Shown here in pieces: positions 30,904 to 37,281 of a stretch of DNA of 54,162 bases. This DNA comes from a virus. The notes beneath the pieces were generated by a model, which searched no databases, was not told where the DNA came from, and saw only the letters and a program-made list of their open reading frames with translations. Position numbers and translations under genes: made by a program. How positions within the stretch are numbered: the stretch's first letter is position 1; every line of letters starts with the position of its first letter. The stretch lies in the IMG/VR virus record IMGVR_UViG_3300044655_000258, positions 1-54,162 of that record. One strand, 5' to 3'.

Positions 30904-31743
30904 TTACGCTGTCACAAACTCATCAGCAATGTTCCACAGTTCTGTGTTGATACGCACAGCTTCCTTGATGGAGTTGACTGGTCGAGCCTTACGCATGACA
31001 CCTTCAGGATGTGTCTCAGTGATGGAGCGAATCATTGCATTGCCACGGATGACACCTTCTTGGATACGGTTGAACACAGTCCAAGCATCGTAGCCCTCGT
31101 CACCGTTACGGCGTACATTCATCACGTCCTTGACCGTCTGTGCCACAGCATAAGCACCACGGGGTTGACCTGTGTAGTCTGCCCAACGGGTAGCAACACC
31201 AGCAATAGCCATGTCATGTACATCACCAGTGGACAACGACACACCACGCATCCTGTCAATGCGGCCCATCAACTCAGGCAATGTAGCCACGGTGTTGCGC
31301 AGCATCTCTTCAAAGCCGTTCAATGCTTTGCTGTGGTAGATGCGAGACTGGAAGCCATCACCTGCCACGATGCCATTGGAGCAGATGAAACGGAATGCAC
31401 CAGCAAACAGCTTCACTGAGCCTGTGCCATCGTGAGAGTTGTACATGATGATTTCAGGACGGATGTCACCAGCTTCGATGATGTCAGTGGTGCGGCTGAA
31501 TGCCAGCATGTGAGCAGCATGTTCAGCGCTTGCCTTACGGCTACGTTTCTGTGCAGCCTGTGTCGGCAGGTATCCATAGTCTGCCATGATGGGCAGCACA
31601 TCACTTGTGTTGAGGGATACGTAACGGTCTGTCAAACGGTCAGACTTGGTAGTGCTGAACGCAGCAGGGGCACGGTGTTGGATCTGCTCAAGTGTCAGAG
31701 CGGAGTTGTCAATGTTGCGGGAGAAGATGACGTGATTTGCCAT
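30904..31743 (-). CDS. DUF932 family protein, 279 aa
   Basis: The core MYNSHDGTGSVKLFAGAF followed by RFICSNGIVAG is the hallmark of DUF932 plasmid/phage proteins. Flanks YGYLPTQAAQKRSRKA and MRGVSLSTGDVHDMAIAG fit the family. Length is within the family range. Its function is not established; it is often found on mobile elements near replication genes. It has its own promoter about 70 bp upstream (31808-31837). Confidence 0.85.
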   Translation of the reverse strand: MANHVIFSRNIDNSALTLEQIQHRAPAAFSTTKSDRLTDRYVSLNTSDVLPIMADYGYLPTQAAQKRSRKASAEHAAHMLAFSRTTDIIEAGDIRPEIIMYNSHDGTGSVKLFAGAFRFICSNGIVAGDGFQSRIYHSKALNGFEEMLRNTVATLPELMGRIDRMRGVSLSTGDVHDMAIAGVATRWADYTGQPRGAYAVAQTVKDVMNVRRNGDEGYDAWTVFNRIQEGVIRGNAMIRSITETHPEGVMRKARPVNSIKEAVRINTELWNIADEFVTA

Positions 31744-31756
31744 GATTGTTTCCTTA

Positions 31757-31860
31757 GTAGGGTTTGCCTTGCGGCGGGGATAGGCATTGCTGCCGAGTTG
31801 GGCCTTCAGTGTAAAGGCTTTCCAGATGGCTTGTCAAATAAACCATCCAGAAAACCCTAC
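31757..31860 (-). other. Inverted repeats around the DUF932 promoter
   Basis: The 9-bp arms GTAGGGTTT (31757-31765) and AAACCCTAC (31852-31860) flank the promoter. A second shorter pair (GATGG/CCATC) brackets its -35 box. These could form an operator or a terminator-antiterminator pair between the 79-aa gene and DUF932. Confidence 0.45.
31808..31837 (-). promoter_or_regulatory. Sigma70 promoter, TTGACA-N18-TACACT
   Basis: A consensus -35 lies 18 bp from TACACT on the minus strand. It sits in the 120-bp gap upstream of the DUF932 gene, with transcription starting about 60 bases before its ATG. Confidence 0.7.
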
Positions 31861-31863
31861 AAA

Positions 31864-32103
31864 TTAGTCGGGCTTTGCTTTCTTCACAAGCGGTGCAACT
31901 TCAGCCCATGCTTGCAGATGTATCACTTCGTTCTTCATGTTCAGGCAGTAGCTGTACATACCGTCGATGTGATCAAAGAATACCACCTCGTCAATACCTG
32001 TACCGTCCATCCACGGTAGCTTGATAAAGCTGCGAGGCTTCACCTTGTACAACTCACGCACTGGCAGCACATCGAAGTCTGCTATATCAATTTCACTCAA
32101 CAT
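31864..32103 (-). CDS. Conserved small phage protein, 79 aa
   Basis: The motif EVVFFDHIDGMYSYCLN followed by VIHLQAW is one I recognise from phage proteins of this size. The product is mixed alpha/beta and acidic. It overlaps its upstream neighbour by 7 bp. A promoter for the next gene begins downstream. Function unknown. Confidence 0.65.
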   Translation of the reverse strand: MLSEIDIADFDVLPVRELYKVKPRSFIKLPWMDGTGIDEVVFFDHIDGMYSYCLNMKNEVIHLQAWAEVAPLVKKAKPD

Positions 32104-32282
32104 GTTTGTTTTCCTAACGTTTTTTCACGGTCTATATCGTTTTGTAGCGCCACACCACCATCGATATAGCCTTGTCTGTATTGCTGTGCTTCCCAGCTTG
32201 TGTCGGTCATGAACATACGTGACGCTGGCTGCTTACGAAACCCATGAAGCCTACCTATTGTGTATGGTACAGAATTATTCAT
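32097..32282 (-). CDS. Small hypothetical protein, 61 aa
   Basis: I prefer the ATG at 32282 over an in-frame GTG three bases upstream. The product has YTIGRLHGFRKQPASRMF and a Gln/Tyr-rich helix (WEAQQYRQGYIDGGVAL), a form seen in small phage proteins. It overlaps the gene upstream by 8 bp. Function unknown. Confidence 0.6.
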   Translation of the reverse strand: MNNSVPYTIGRLHGFRKQPASRMFMTDTSWEAQQYRQGYIDGGVALQNDIDREKTLGKQTC

Positions 32283-32502
32283 CACGCACCTTCACCAATG
32301 CATCAGCAAGTTTGTATGCATAGCGGCTAAGCTCTAGCGGGTCTGACACAGACACACCACTGGCAAGCACACCCTTAATTATCTCCAGCGAGAACGTATC
32401 ACGCAGGGTTGGTTCAGCTTTCTCAGCGAATGAGGGACGGCCTCGGCTACGTGTCGGCTTCTCAGAAGCCATTGACGTTTCATGCAAAGTTGTGTCGTTC
32501 AT
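32275..32502 (-). CDS. Hypothetical protein, 75 aa
   Basis: The ATG at 32502 lies just before the SleB stop region. The N-terminal half is Ser/Thr/Arg-rich (TRSRGRPSF) and probably disordered. The C-terminal half is a helix (LELSRYAYKLADALVKV). The RGRP tetrad resembles an AT-hook, so DNA binding is possible. No further call. Confidence 0.6.
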   Translation of the reverse strand: MNDTTLHETSMASEKPTRSRGRPSFAEKAEPTLRDTFSLEIIKGVLASGVSVSDPLELSRYAYKLADALVKVRDE

Positions 32503-32503
32503 G

Positions 32504-32968
32504 TTAGTTCTTTCTATAGAAAATGTGGTTGTTGATGACACCAATTTTGTCCAGCGACTTACGCCAGATTGGTTTCACCTTCTTCGTGTGGTAGTGGGTA
32601 GCACCACCTGTAATGTCCTGCATAGCACCTGTCATAGCCTGTGCTGCTACAGCATACACCACAGCGGTGTCACCTGTCATTGGCTTGTCACGACCCTTCG
32701 CAGTGTTGGCCCAGCTAAATTGCTTTGGTGCATACACCACGTCACAGACACTGGTGTTGGCCTGTGCTGCCCTGTTCAATGTCACAGCAGCAACAGCTTG
32801 CATGCCTTCAACACCCTCACCACGTGCCTCATGGTAGATGTTCTTCATCATGCAGCACCACTCTGAAGCCACTGCAGGGGACGGTGTCGGTGCATGGTCA
32901 CAAGAGGCTGTGCTGAGTAGCAAAGCACCAAGGAAGACGGTGATGGGGATGTGTCGGGCTATGCTCAT
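32504..32968 (-). CDS. Cell-wall hydrolase, SleB/Hydrolase_2 type, 154 aa
   Basis: The SleB-type core is clear: KNIYHEARGEGVEGMQAVAA, TLNRA, FSWANT and GATHYHTKKVKPIW, with Glu in YHEARGEG as the likely catalytic acid. An N-terminal hydrophobic segment (ITVFLGALLLSTASC, residues ~9-23) predicts export, with a Cys that is a weak lipobox match. It would cut peptidoglycan for lysis. No holin is recognised beside it; several small membrane proteins elsewhere are candidates. Confidence 0.85.
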   Translation of the reverse strand: MSIARHIPITVFLGALLLSTASCDHAPTPSPAVASEWCCMMKNIYHEARGEGVEGMQAVAAVTLNRAAQANTSVCDVVYAPKQFSWANTAKGRDKPMTGDTAVVYAVAAQAMTGAMQDITGGATHYHTKKVKPIWRKSLDKIGVINNHIFYRKN

Positions 32969-32969
32969 G

Positions 32970-33323
32970 TCACACTCCCTGTTCCTCTGCCATCAATGCT
33001 GCCCACTTGAGCCACATGTAACGCATGCCTTGTACAGACTCAACAGTTTCGGTAAAGAAAACAGGGTCGCCATGTTTTCTGAACAGCGTTGGTGAGTTCC
33101 TATCACAGCCCATGTTTACTAGACCAGTAAGAACATCATCTAAAAGGAACTCTTTATCAACAGCCCCATTGTGTATGAAATAGGCATCAATGACAGCGGA
33201 ACAACTGAACTTGTTCTTGCGGGGTTCAGTTGAGCCTTTGCTGCCTAGGCAATGATCAGCAGCATAGTGCAACACATCAGATATTAAAAGCTTTTTCTTT
33301 TTCATAGGTTTCGTTGCACTCAT
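32970..33323 (-). CDS. Hypothetical protein, 117 aa
   Basis: It has a basic N terminus (MKKKKLL) and a helical core (ISDVLHYAADHCLG) with FSCSAVIDAYF and VQGMRYMWLKWAALMAEE. It ends one base before the lysin start region and begins in an ATGA overlap. Family-like features exist, but I cannot name it. Confidence 0.6.
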   Translation of the reverse strand: MSATKPMKKKKLLISDVLHYAADHCLGSKGSTEPRKNKFSCSAVIDAYFIHNGAVDKEFLLDDVLTGLVNMGCDRNSPTLFRKHGDPVFFTETVESVQGMRYMWLKWAALMAEEQGV

Positions 33324-33424
33324 AACGGTGCATCCTCATGGTTGTTGGGGTTGAACGGTGGACGCTTATGTCCACTGTCTAGTGGGTTAGGAAACTCAGG
33401 AAAGGGCCATGTTGCCGAAGCCAT
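33320..33424 (-). CDS. Possible Pro-rich micro-protein, 34 aa
   Basis: The reading frame gives ASATWPFPEFPNPLDSGHK then RPPFNPNNHEDAPL, ending in ATGA with the next gene. The WPFPEFPN pattern resembles micro-proteins in other phages. It overlaps the upstream gene by 29 bp and lacks a good ribosome site, so it is tentative. Confidence 0.35.
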   Translation of the reverse strand: MASATWPFPEFPNPLDSGHKRPPFNPNNHEDAPL

Positions 33425-33686
33425 ATTCATACCTTTCATAAGATCTGATTTTGCTGTCACGATTGCTACGCTTCTCAACAAACTTGACTCGTGTGTCTCG
33501 TTCGTTCAGTGCCATGCATAGGGTGGTCAGGTCACAGTCTTCTTCGAGGTAGGCATAGTCGCCACGTTGGTAGCTGTAGCGGCTGATCTTGTCGGCAATG
33601 CCGAGGTTGACCAACACCTCTCGCTTGACCTTGCCCCAGCCATGACCGGGGTCGCTGTACATTGTGATGGTGAATGTCTTGCTCAT
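33396..33686 (-). CDS. Conserved small phage protein, 96 aa
   Basis: GHGWGKVKREVLVNLGIADK, ISRYSYQRGDYAYLEEDCDL and IRSYERYEYG form a pattern I recognise from many phage genomes. It is mixed alpha/beta. It starts in an ATGA overlap. Function is unknown. Confidence 0.75.
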   Translation of the reverse strand: MSKTFTITMYSDPGHGWGKVKREVLVNLGIADKISRYSYQRGDYAYLEEDCDLTTLCMALNERDTRVKFVEKRSNRDSKIRSYERYEYGFGNMALS

Positions 33687-33949
33687 GTTAGTTCCTTGAT
33701 TTGTTGCAACACAGCCTGTGCTTCGGTGTATGTCAGGTGTCCAATCACATCGGTGGTGATGGGTGTGTCATATGTTATGTGCCAATCCCATTCACCATCG
33801 CCAGTGAATTTGATGACAGCAATCTCCCACAAATTACGATCACCACCATAACTGAAATCGTGCATCACCTTGCTTGCACCATAGCCGTTATCGAAGCGAT
33901 GAATTTCCTGTGTGCCATTGTTAATGGAACGTTCTACAATGATTGTCAT
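33683..33949 (-). CDS. Conserved small phage protein, 88 aa
   Basis: The block NGYGASKVMHDFSYGGDRN followed by LWEIAVIKF and YDTPITTDVIGHLT is typical of small phage proteins travelling with the preceding family. Beta-rich. ATGA overlaps connect it on both sides. Function unknown. Confidence 0.75.
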   Translation of the reverse strand: MTIIVERSINNGTQEIHRFDNGYGASKVMHDFSYGGDRNLWEIAVIKFTGDGEWDWHITYDTPITTDVIGHLTYTEAQAVLQQIKELT

Positions 33950-34116
33950 AGTTCACCTCCAGCCATGTAAGCCACTGTAAAGTCAGCAATTTCATCCTCG
34001 CTCAACCACTTGCCAGCTTGAATATCTTCAAGAGACATGAAGCGAATGCCGTAGATGTTTCGTAGAAAACCAGAGGCATCGATGAAGCCTGTGTGCATCT
34101 TGCGATATGTATTCAT
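33946..34116 (-). CDS. Small hypothetical protein, 56 aa
   Basis: I use the ATG at 34116 (MNTYRKMHTGFIDASGFL). An ATG at 34128 lies inside the end of the upstream gene and would add four residues. The C-terminal part has a helix with WLSEDEIADFTVAYM. No function recognised. Confidence 0.55.
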   Translation of the reverse strand: MNTYRKMHTGFIDASGFLRNIYGIRFMSLEDIQAGKWLSEDEIADFTVAYMAGGEL

Positions 34117-34118
34117 AG

Positions 34119-34523
34119 TCACCACCATGAGTCGTAGTACACAGCGTTGCCATCAGCCAGTGCCTGTCTTGCTTTAGCAATGAAGGTTGTGACGCTTTCG
34201 AGGTCTTCGGGGTAGATGGTTTGCTCACCGAAGAAGAAACCATTGATGGGTACAAGCTTGTTGTTGCCTGTGTCCATCTCAAGTCGGTCAAGATCTTTCA
34301 GATCAAGGCGAACGGTGTTGCAATTGAACGACACAGCAGTGCCACCTTTGAGGCGGTACAGGTTTTCCATCCACCCATGCAGAGCATTGAACTTACGCCA
34401 GTAGAATAGCTCTGTCGATTCAAACAATGGATGAACATCGTTTTCATCGTAGCGTTTCAGATCAACTACGTTGTCGCCAGCATCCTTTGCTGACACTGTG
34501 AATGCATACATGTCTAAGCCCAT
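34119..34523 (-). CDS. Conserved phage protein, MGLDMYAF type, 134 aa
   Basis: The sequence starts MGLDMYAF and contains FYWRKFNALHGWMENLY, NGFFFGEQ and a YYDSWW terminus. This is a widespread phage/plasmid protein type of unknown function that databases sometimes label as an enzyme without support. The WRK-N-LHGWM block suggests a conserved binding site. It is followed by another small gene on the same strand. Confidence 0.75.
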   Translation of the reverse strand: MGLDMYAFTVSAKDAGDNVVDLKRYDENDVHPLFESTELFYWRKFNALHGWMENLYRLKGGTAVSFNCNTVRLDLKDLDRLEMDTGNNKLVPINGFFFGEQTIYPEDLESVTTFIAKARQALADGNAVYYDSWW

Positions 34524-34534
34524 GATAGTTCCTT

Positions 34535-34711
34535 TCAGGAGAGTTGTTCTTGAATGATGTAGGTCGATGCAGCCAGTGCATCCTTGATGGAATCGACAGC
34601 CCAGCCTGTGTATGTCTGCCCTTCGTTGTCGAAGAACAGTTCATAGACCTGTGCTGTCTGGTCAAATTGTGCCCAGATTTCGATGCCGTTTTTCTTGGTG
34701 ATGAGTTTCAT
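34535..34711 (-). CDS. Small conserved phage protein, 58 aa
   Basis: The product begins KLITKKNGIEIWAQFDQTA and includes NEGQTYTGWAVDSIKDALAA. The TYTGWAVDS block is familiar from small phage proteins. The ATG at 34711 ends in an 11-bp gap before the next gene. Below usual ORF-calling length, but the frame is clean. Function unknown. Confidence 0.65.
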   Translation of the reverse strand: MKLITKKNGIEIWAQFDQTAQVYELFFDNEGQTYTGWAVDSIKDALAASTYIIQEQLS

Positions 34712-34762
34712 TGTGTTTCCTATGGAAGAAGGACGTTAGTCCGACAACTCGACAGTGAGTCA

Positions 34763-34790
34763 GTAATGCTACTGTGGTCAATAGCATTAC
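34763..34790 (-). other. 9-bp inverted repeat in intergenic gap
   Basis: Perfect arms GTAATGCTA and TAGCATTAC surround a 10-nt loop between the 128-aa gene and the 58-aa gene. No U-run follows, so I read it as an operator or RNA-processing hairpin rather than a strong terminator. Confidence 0.5.
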
Positions 34791-34799
34791 AAAGCGCTG

Positions 34800-35186
34800 T
34801 CAATTCCAGACGTTGATGTGAGAACGTTTGTTCTCTGTTACAGTCAGTGCCACAAGACGGCCTGTCTTGATTGGGTGCAGGCCGTACAAGTGAACGAAGC
34901 TGTCGTACTTGTATGGGTTGTAGGTGATGGGTGTGCCGTTGTAAACGATGCGCTCAATTGTCAACTCATCGTCAAGGCTGCCGAGCCATTGACCGACAAC
35001 ACCAGCATGCACATTCTTTTTACGTTCACGGAGGACACGCTGTCGACCTGCCTCTGACACCTTGAACACACCGTCAGACAGCAACACCTTGTCACTGTGT
35101 GCCACGACACGGCCCTTGTTCGGGCCTTCCAGTGCTTTGATGCTGAAGCATTTGCGATGTAGGTTAAAGTAGACGAATACTTTCAT
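34800..35186 (-). CDS. Conserved phage protein, 128 aa
   Basis: FVYFNLHRKCFSIKALEG, PNKGRVVAH, SEAGRQRVLRERKKNVHAG and YNPYKYDSFV give a pattern I have met in phage and prophage proteins from proteobacteria. It is basic and beta-rich, possibly nucleic-acid binding through the RQRVLRERKK helix. Function unknown. Confidence 0.7.
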   Translation of the reverse strand: MKVFVYFNLHRKCFSIKALEGPNKGRVVAHSDKVLLSDGVFKVSEAGRQRVLRERKKNVHAGVVGQWLGSLDDELTIERIVYNGTPITYNPYKYDSFVHLYGLHPIKTGRLVALTVTENKRSHINVWN

Positions 35187-35197
35187 TGTGTGTCCTT

Positions 35198-35407
35198 TCA
35201 GGAAAGCTTTTTCAGTTCATCGGATGTGTCATCGATACCCAATTGAATGCGGTCAACCCTGTCCCATTCACCCATGTTATACGCCTCATCCCTTGCCTCT
35301 TGCAGGGCGAAGAGGTGATGTTGAAGCTTAGCTTTACGGCTTTGCAACTGTGCATAATGCAAACGTGCATCTTCACGGTCAAAGCCGCCTCGTCGTGTTG
35401 TGTACAT
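35198..35407 (-). CDS. Small helical hypothetical protein, 69 aa
   Basis: The ATG at 35407 has AAGGA nine bases upstream, whereas the longer frame runs into the leader. The product is a coiled-coil-like helix (LHYAQLQSRKAKLQHHLFAL, EARDEAYNMGEWDRV). It is the first gene after a 250-nt leader. No function recognised. Confidence 0.6.
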   Translation of the reverse strand: MYTTRRGGFDREDARLHYAQLQSRKAKLQHHLFALQEARDEAYNMGEWDRVDRIQLGIDDTSDELKKLS

Positions 35408-35662
35408 GTTGTGTATCCTTTCAGGAAGGCTTGATATAAACTCTGTAGCCCTGTGCCACAAAGCTTATGAAAGCCACGTCATTATCTGCACCGACCCCGA
35501 TGCCATGACGTAGTCCCTATGCACATTATCATCCTCATGTGCTATGAGCAGTGTAAGATGTTACGTGCTTACAATCACGCTGGTCCATAGCAACATCTGT
35601 CACATGTCACCGACACCACGTCAGGTTTTTAAAGAACAATTTTGTGATGCCGATGCATCGAT
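35408..35662 (-). other. Long structured 5' leader with boxA-like site
   Basis: About 250 nt separate the promoter at 35670-35699 from the first ATG. Near its 5' end is TTGTTCTTTAAAAA (35626-35639), one mismatch from the GCTCTTTAA core of boxA. Then come nested hairpins (TGTtGCTATG/CATAGCACA, ACGTCAT/ATGACGT with an inner GCATC/GGTGC) and a TCCT-GAA-AGGA hairpin that can hide the ribosome site. No ORF on either strand looks real here. Confidence 0.5.
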
Positions 35663-35669
35663 GCTTTCA

Positions 35670-35699
35670 ATTATGCAGACTTTGCAAAAACCCTGTCAA
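35670..35699 (-). promoter_or_regulatory. Sigma70 promoter, TTGACA-N18-CATAAT
   Basis: A consensus -35 (within CACTTGACAGGG, shared with the 36.55-kb promoter) lies 18 bp from CATAAT on the minus strand. It begins the long leader described above. Confidence 0.8.
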
Positions 35700-35739
35700 G
35701 TGTAAGGCTATTCAACCTTACTCGCTGTAGGGACTTTGC

Positions 35740-35763
35740 AAAGCCTCCCCGAAGGGAAGCCTT
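35740..35763 (-). terminator. Hairpin with UUCG loop after the 244-aa gene
   Basis: On the minus strand AAGGCTTCCC-TTCG-GGGAGGCTTT forms ten pairs (two wobbles). The U-run is short. It lies right behind the stop of the 244-aa gene and before the next promoter. Confidence 0.65.
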
Positions 35764-35766
35764 ACG

Positions 35767-36501
35767 TTATGCTACATACTTGGCACCTGAGCCATGTGCC
35801 ACAACAGCGATGGACTTGGCTTTCACGCTATTGCCAGCACACAATCCACACTTCTCGCAGGTTGTCTTGGCACCGCCTTCGGCTGTCGCAGGGCACACAA
35901 TCTCGCTGCTACGGATAATGTCGTTGACATTAGAAACGATACGGAAAGTGCGACGACCCAGACTCCAAGACAGCGAAGCTGCAGCGACTGACTCGACGCT
36001 TTCCATGTACAAGGCAGGGTTGAATGCAGCACCTTCGGTGTTAGCTTGGTGGCTGTAACCAGTGTGGCCTTCAGCTTCGCTGATCAACTCATTCCACACC
36101 GAAGCTGGCACTGCAGCACCGTCACCGTAGGTGCCGATTCTGACCATACGACCTTTGCCGATGGCTGACAAGCTTTCAGCTTTAGGATACTTACCAGCGG
36201 CAAAGCCTTTGTAAACAATGACCGGGCCTTGACCAATTACTACGTAACAGCTACGGTTCTTGGCAAGCTTCGCTTTAGGGTCTGTAGTGGCTGTGCCACG
36301 GTGAGGACATGTGCCACAAATGGCAACATCGGCACCAGTCTTGGATGCATCACGGGGGTCCATATCGCTACGGATGATGTATGTCTGTATCATGTCCGCT
36401 GTCTTGGCATTGGATGACTTCGTCAAGGCAATGGCGACAATCGGTGAACCATCGATCAACGATGGGCCTTCATATACTACGTATCCGGTGACTTTGCTCA
36501 T
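35767..36501 (-). CDS. Cys-rich conserved phage protein, 244 aa
   Basis: The ATG at 36501 starts SKVTGYVVYEGPSLIDG, as in related phage proteins. Conserved blocks are LTKSSNAKTADMIQTYI, ICGTCPHRG, CYVVIGQGP, RIGTYGDGAAVP and a C-terminal TTCEKCGLCAG. The paired Cys groups suggest metal binding. I know this as a frequent phage/plasmid protein type (DUF7227-like) with no established function. It has its own near-consensus promoter. Confidence 0.75.
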   Translation of the reverse strand: MSKVTGYVVYEGPSLIDGSPIVAIALTKSSNAKTADMIQTYIIRSDMDPRDASKTGADVAICGTCPHRGTATTDPKAKLAKNRSCYVVIGQGPVIVYKGFAAGKYPKAESLSAIGKGRMVRIGTYGDGAAVPASVWNELISEAEGHTGYSHQANTEGAAFNPALYMESVESVAAASLSWSLGRRTFRIVSNVNDIIRSSEIVCPATAEGGAKTTCEKCGLCAGNSVKAKSIAVVAHGSGAKYVA

Positions 36502-36523
36502 GGTGTTTACCTTTGGTAAGTGG
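36499..36523 (-). promoter_or_regulatory. Leader hairpin at ribosome site, copy A
   Basis: CTTACC-AAA-GGTAA can pair (TTACC with GGTAA) so that the SD-like GGTAA lies in a small hairpin just before the ATG. Similar elements precede the genes starting at 36815 and 37019. Confidence 0.5.
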
Positions 36524-36550
36524 CTGCAGCGAAATTGCTGCATGGCCTCA

Positions 36551-36579
36551 ATTATATCGACGTTGAAAAGCCCTGTCAA
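36551..36579 (-). promoter_or_regulatory. Consensus sigma70 promoter, TTGACA-N17-TATAAT
   Basis: Both boxes match the consensus exactly with the optimal 17-bp spacer on the minus strand. TGAGGCC follows the -10 box, as it does at the 37.09-kb promoter. Confidence 0.92.
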
Positions 36580-36587
36580 GTGCAGGG

Positions 36588-36815
36588 TTATTTGGCAGCT
36601 TTCATCGCAACGAAGTTGCCACGCTTATACACCGTTGCAACGTCATAGCATGCTGCCCATTCTGCAGCTTCGCTGTAGGTGAAAGTGTAATGACGTTTTT
36701 TGAAGCCTTGACCGATGACACAAAAGCCGAAGGCTTTCTTGAGTTGCAAAGCAATTTCGTTTTGCATCATGTACAAAGCAATGGCGAGTGATGTGAGAGA
36801 GATGATGAGCAGCAT
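36588..36815 (-). CDS. Hypothetical protein with N-terminal membrane segment, 75 aa
   Basis: Residues 1-18 (LLIISLTSLAIALYMM) form a hydrophobic segment, possibly a membrane anchor or signal. The rest is soluble, with a Cys/aromatic-rich part (FCVIGQGFKKRHYTFTYSEA). The ATG follows a CTTAC-TGAAA-GTAAAC element shared with neighbours. Function unknown. Confidence 0.6.
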   Translation of the reverse strand: MLLIISLTSLAIALYMMQNEIALQLKKAFGFCVIGQGFKKRHYTFTYSEAAEWAACYDVATVYKRGNFVAMKAAK

Positions 36816-36820
36816 GATAG

Positions 36821-36837
36821 TTTACTTTCAGTAAGTG
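36821..36837 (-). promoter_or_regulatory. Leader hairpin at ribosome site, copy B
   Basis: CACTTACTGAAAGTAAAC repeats the pattern found before 36501 and 37019. TTAC can pair with GTAA around the SD region. Confidence 0.45.
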
Positions 36838-37019
36838 AAGCCGATGAAAACGATTTTGTCAGACTTGACGTAGACAACTCTGTTGATGTCGTCGGTGTCG
36901 ATCAACTCAAACGACTTCGTCGTCCTGTCATATGCACCTTTGATGTATACGGTTGCTGCATCGGCTTTTCGTTTGACGTAGTCACCGGGCTTGACGTTTT
37001 TGAGTGTGATGTTTTGCAT
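36828..37019 (-). CDS. Small basic hypothetical protein, 63 aa; first gene of leftward operon
   Basis: It is the first gene behind the 37.09-kb promoter. The product is beta-rich and shows VKPGDYVKRKADAATVYIKG and VVYVKSDKIVFIGF, an SH3-like or OB-like strand pattern with basic residues. Being first, it may be an early regulator or host-takeover protein; the sequence alone cannot show this. Confidence 0.6.
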   Translation of the reverse strand: MQNITLKNVKPGDYVKRKADAATVYIKGAYDRTTKSFELIDTDDINRVVYVKSDKIVFIGFTY

Positions 37020-37020
37020 T

Positions 37021-37038
37021 GTTTACCTTCGGTAAGTT
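37021..37038 (-). promoter_or_regulatory. Leader hairpin at ribosome site, copy C
   Basis: ACTTACCGAAGGTAAAC precedes the ATG at 37019; TTACC pairs with GGTAA. A second hairpin (GACAGCA-ACGG-TGCTGTC) lies just upstream in the same leader. Confidence 0.5.
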
Positions 37039-37066
37039 GCGACAGCACCGTTGCTGTCTGGCCTCA

Positions 37067-37096
37067 ATTGTAGCGACTTCATAATGGCCTTGTCAA
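37067..37096 (-). promoter_or_regulatory. Sigma70 promoter, TTGACA-N18-TACAAT
   Basis: A consensus -35 lies 18 bp from TACAAT on the minus strand, about 45 bases before the first leftward gene. TGAGGCC follows the -10, as in the 36.55-kb promoter. Confidence 0.88.
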
Positions 37097-37237
37097 CTGT
37101 GGGGTTATATAGTTGACCAAACTGTAGGGGCTTTGCTGTCGGTCTCATGCGGTGTAGGTGCGTGATTGGATTGTGCGGGTGGAAAGGCTTTGCTGGATGG
37201 TGGAGAGCTGTATGGCTGTACAGTATACCGCCCTTCG

Positions 37238-37259
37238 TTACTGACTCGCTGGTCAGTAA
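37238..37259. promoter_or_regulatory. Palindromic operator-like site, TetR type
   Basis: Perfect 8-bp arms TTACTGAC and GTCAGTAA flank 6 bp. The arm sequence and spacing resemble operators bound by TetR-family repressors. No TetR-like gene is seen in the window. Confidence 0.45.
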
Positions 37260-37266
37260 AACCAAA

Positions 37267-37281
37267 TGAGAATCATTCTCA
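37267..37281. promoter_or_regulatory. Fur-box-like 7-1-7 palindrome
   Basis: TGAGAATCATTCTCA is a perfect 7-1-7 inverted repeat. It matches the TGATAATnATTATCA Fur consensus in architecture, with T-to-G and A-to-C changes that are common in natural Fur sites. Confidence 0.5.

Noticed and set aside
37023-37265. 80-codon minus-strand frame over the leftward promoter
   Set aside because: It begins with a TTG, covers the promoter and leader hairpins of the first leftward gene and has Pro/His-rich random composition.
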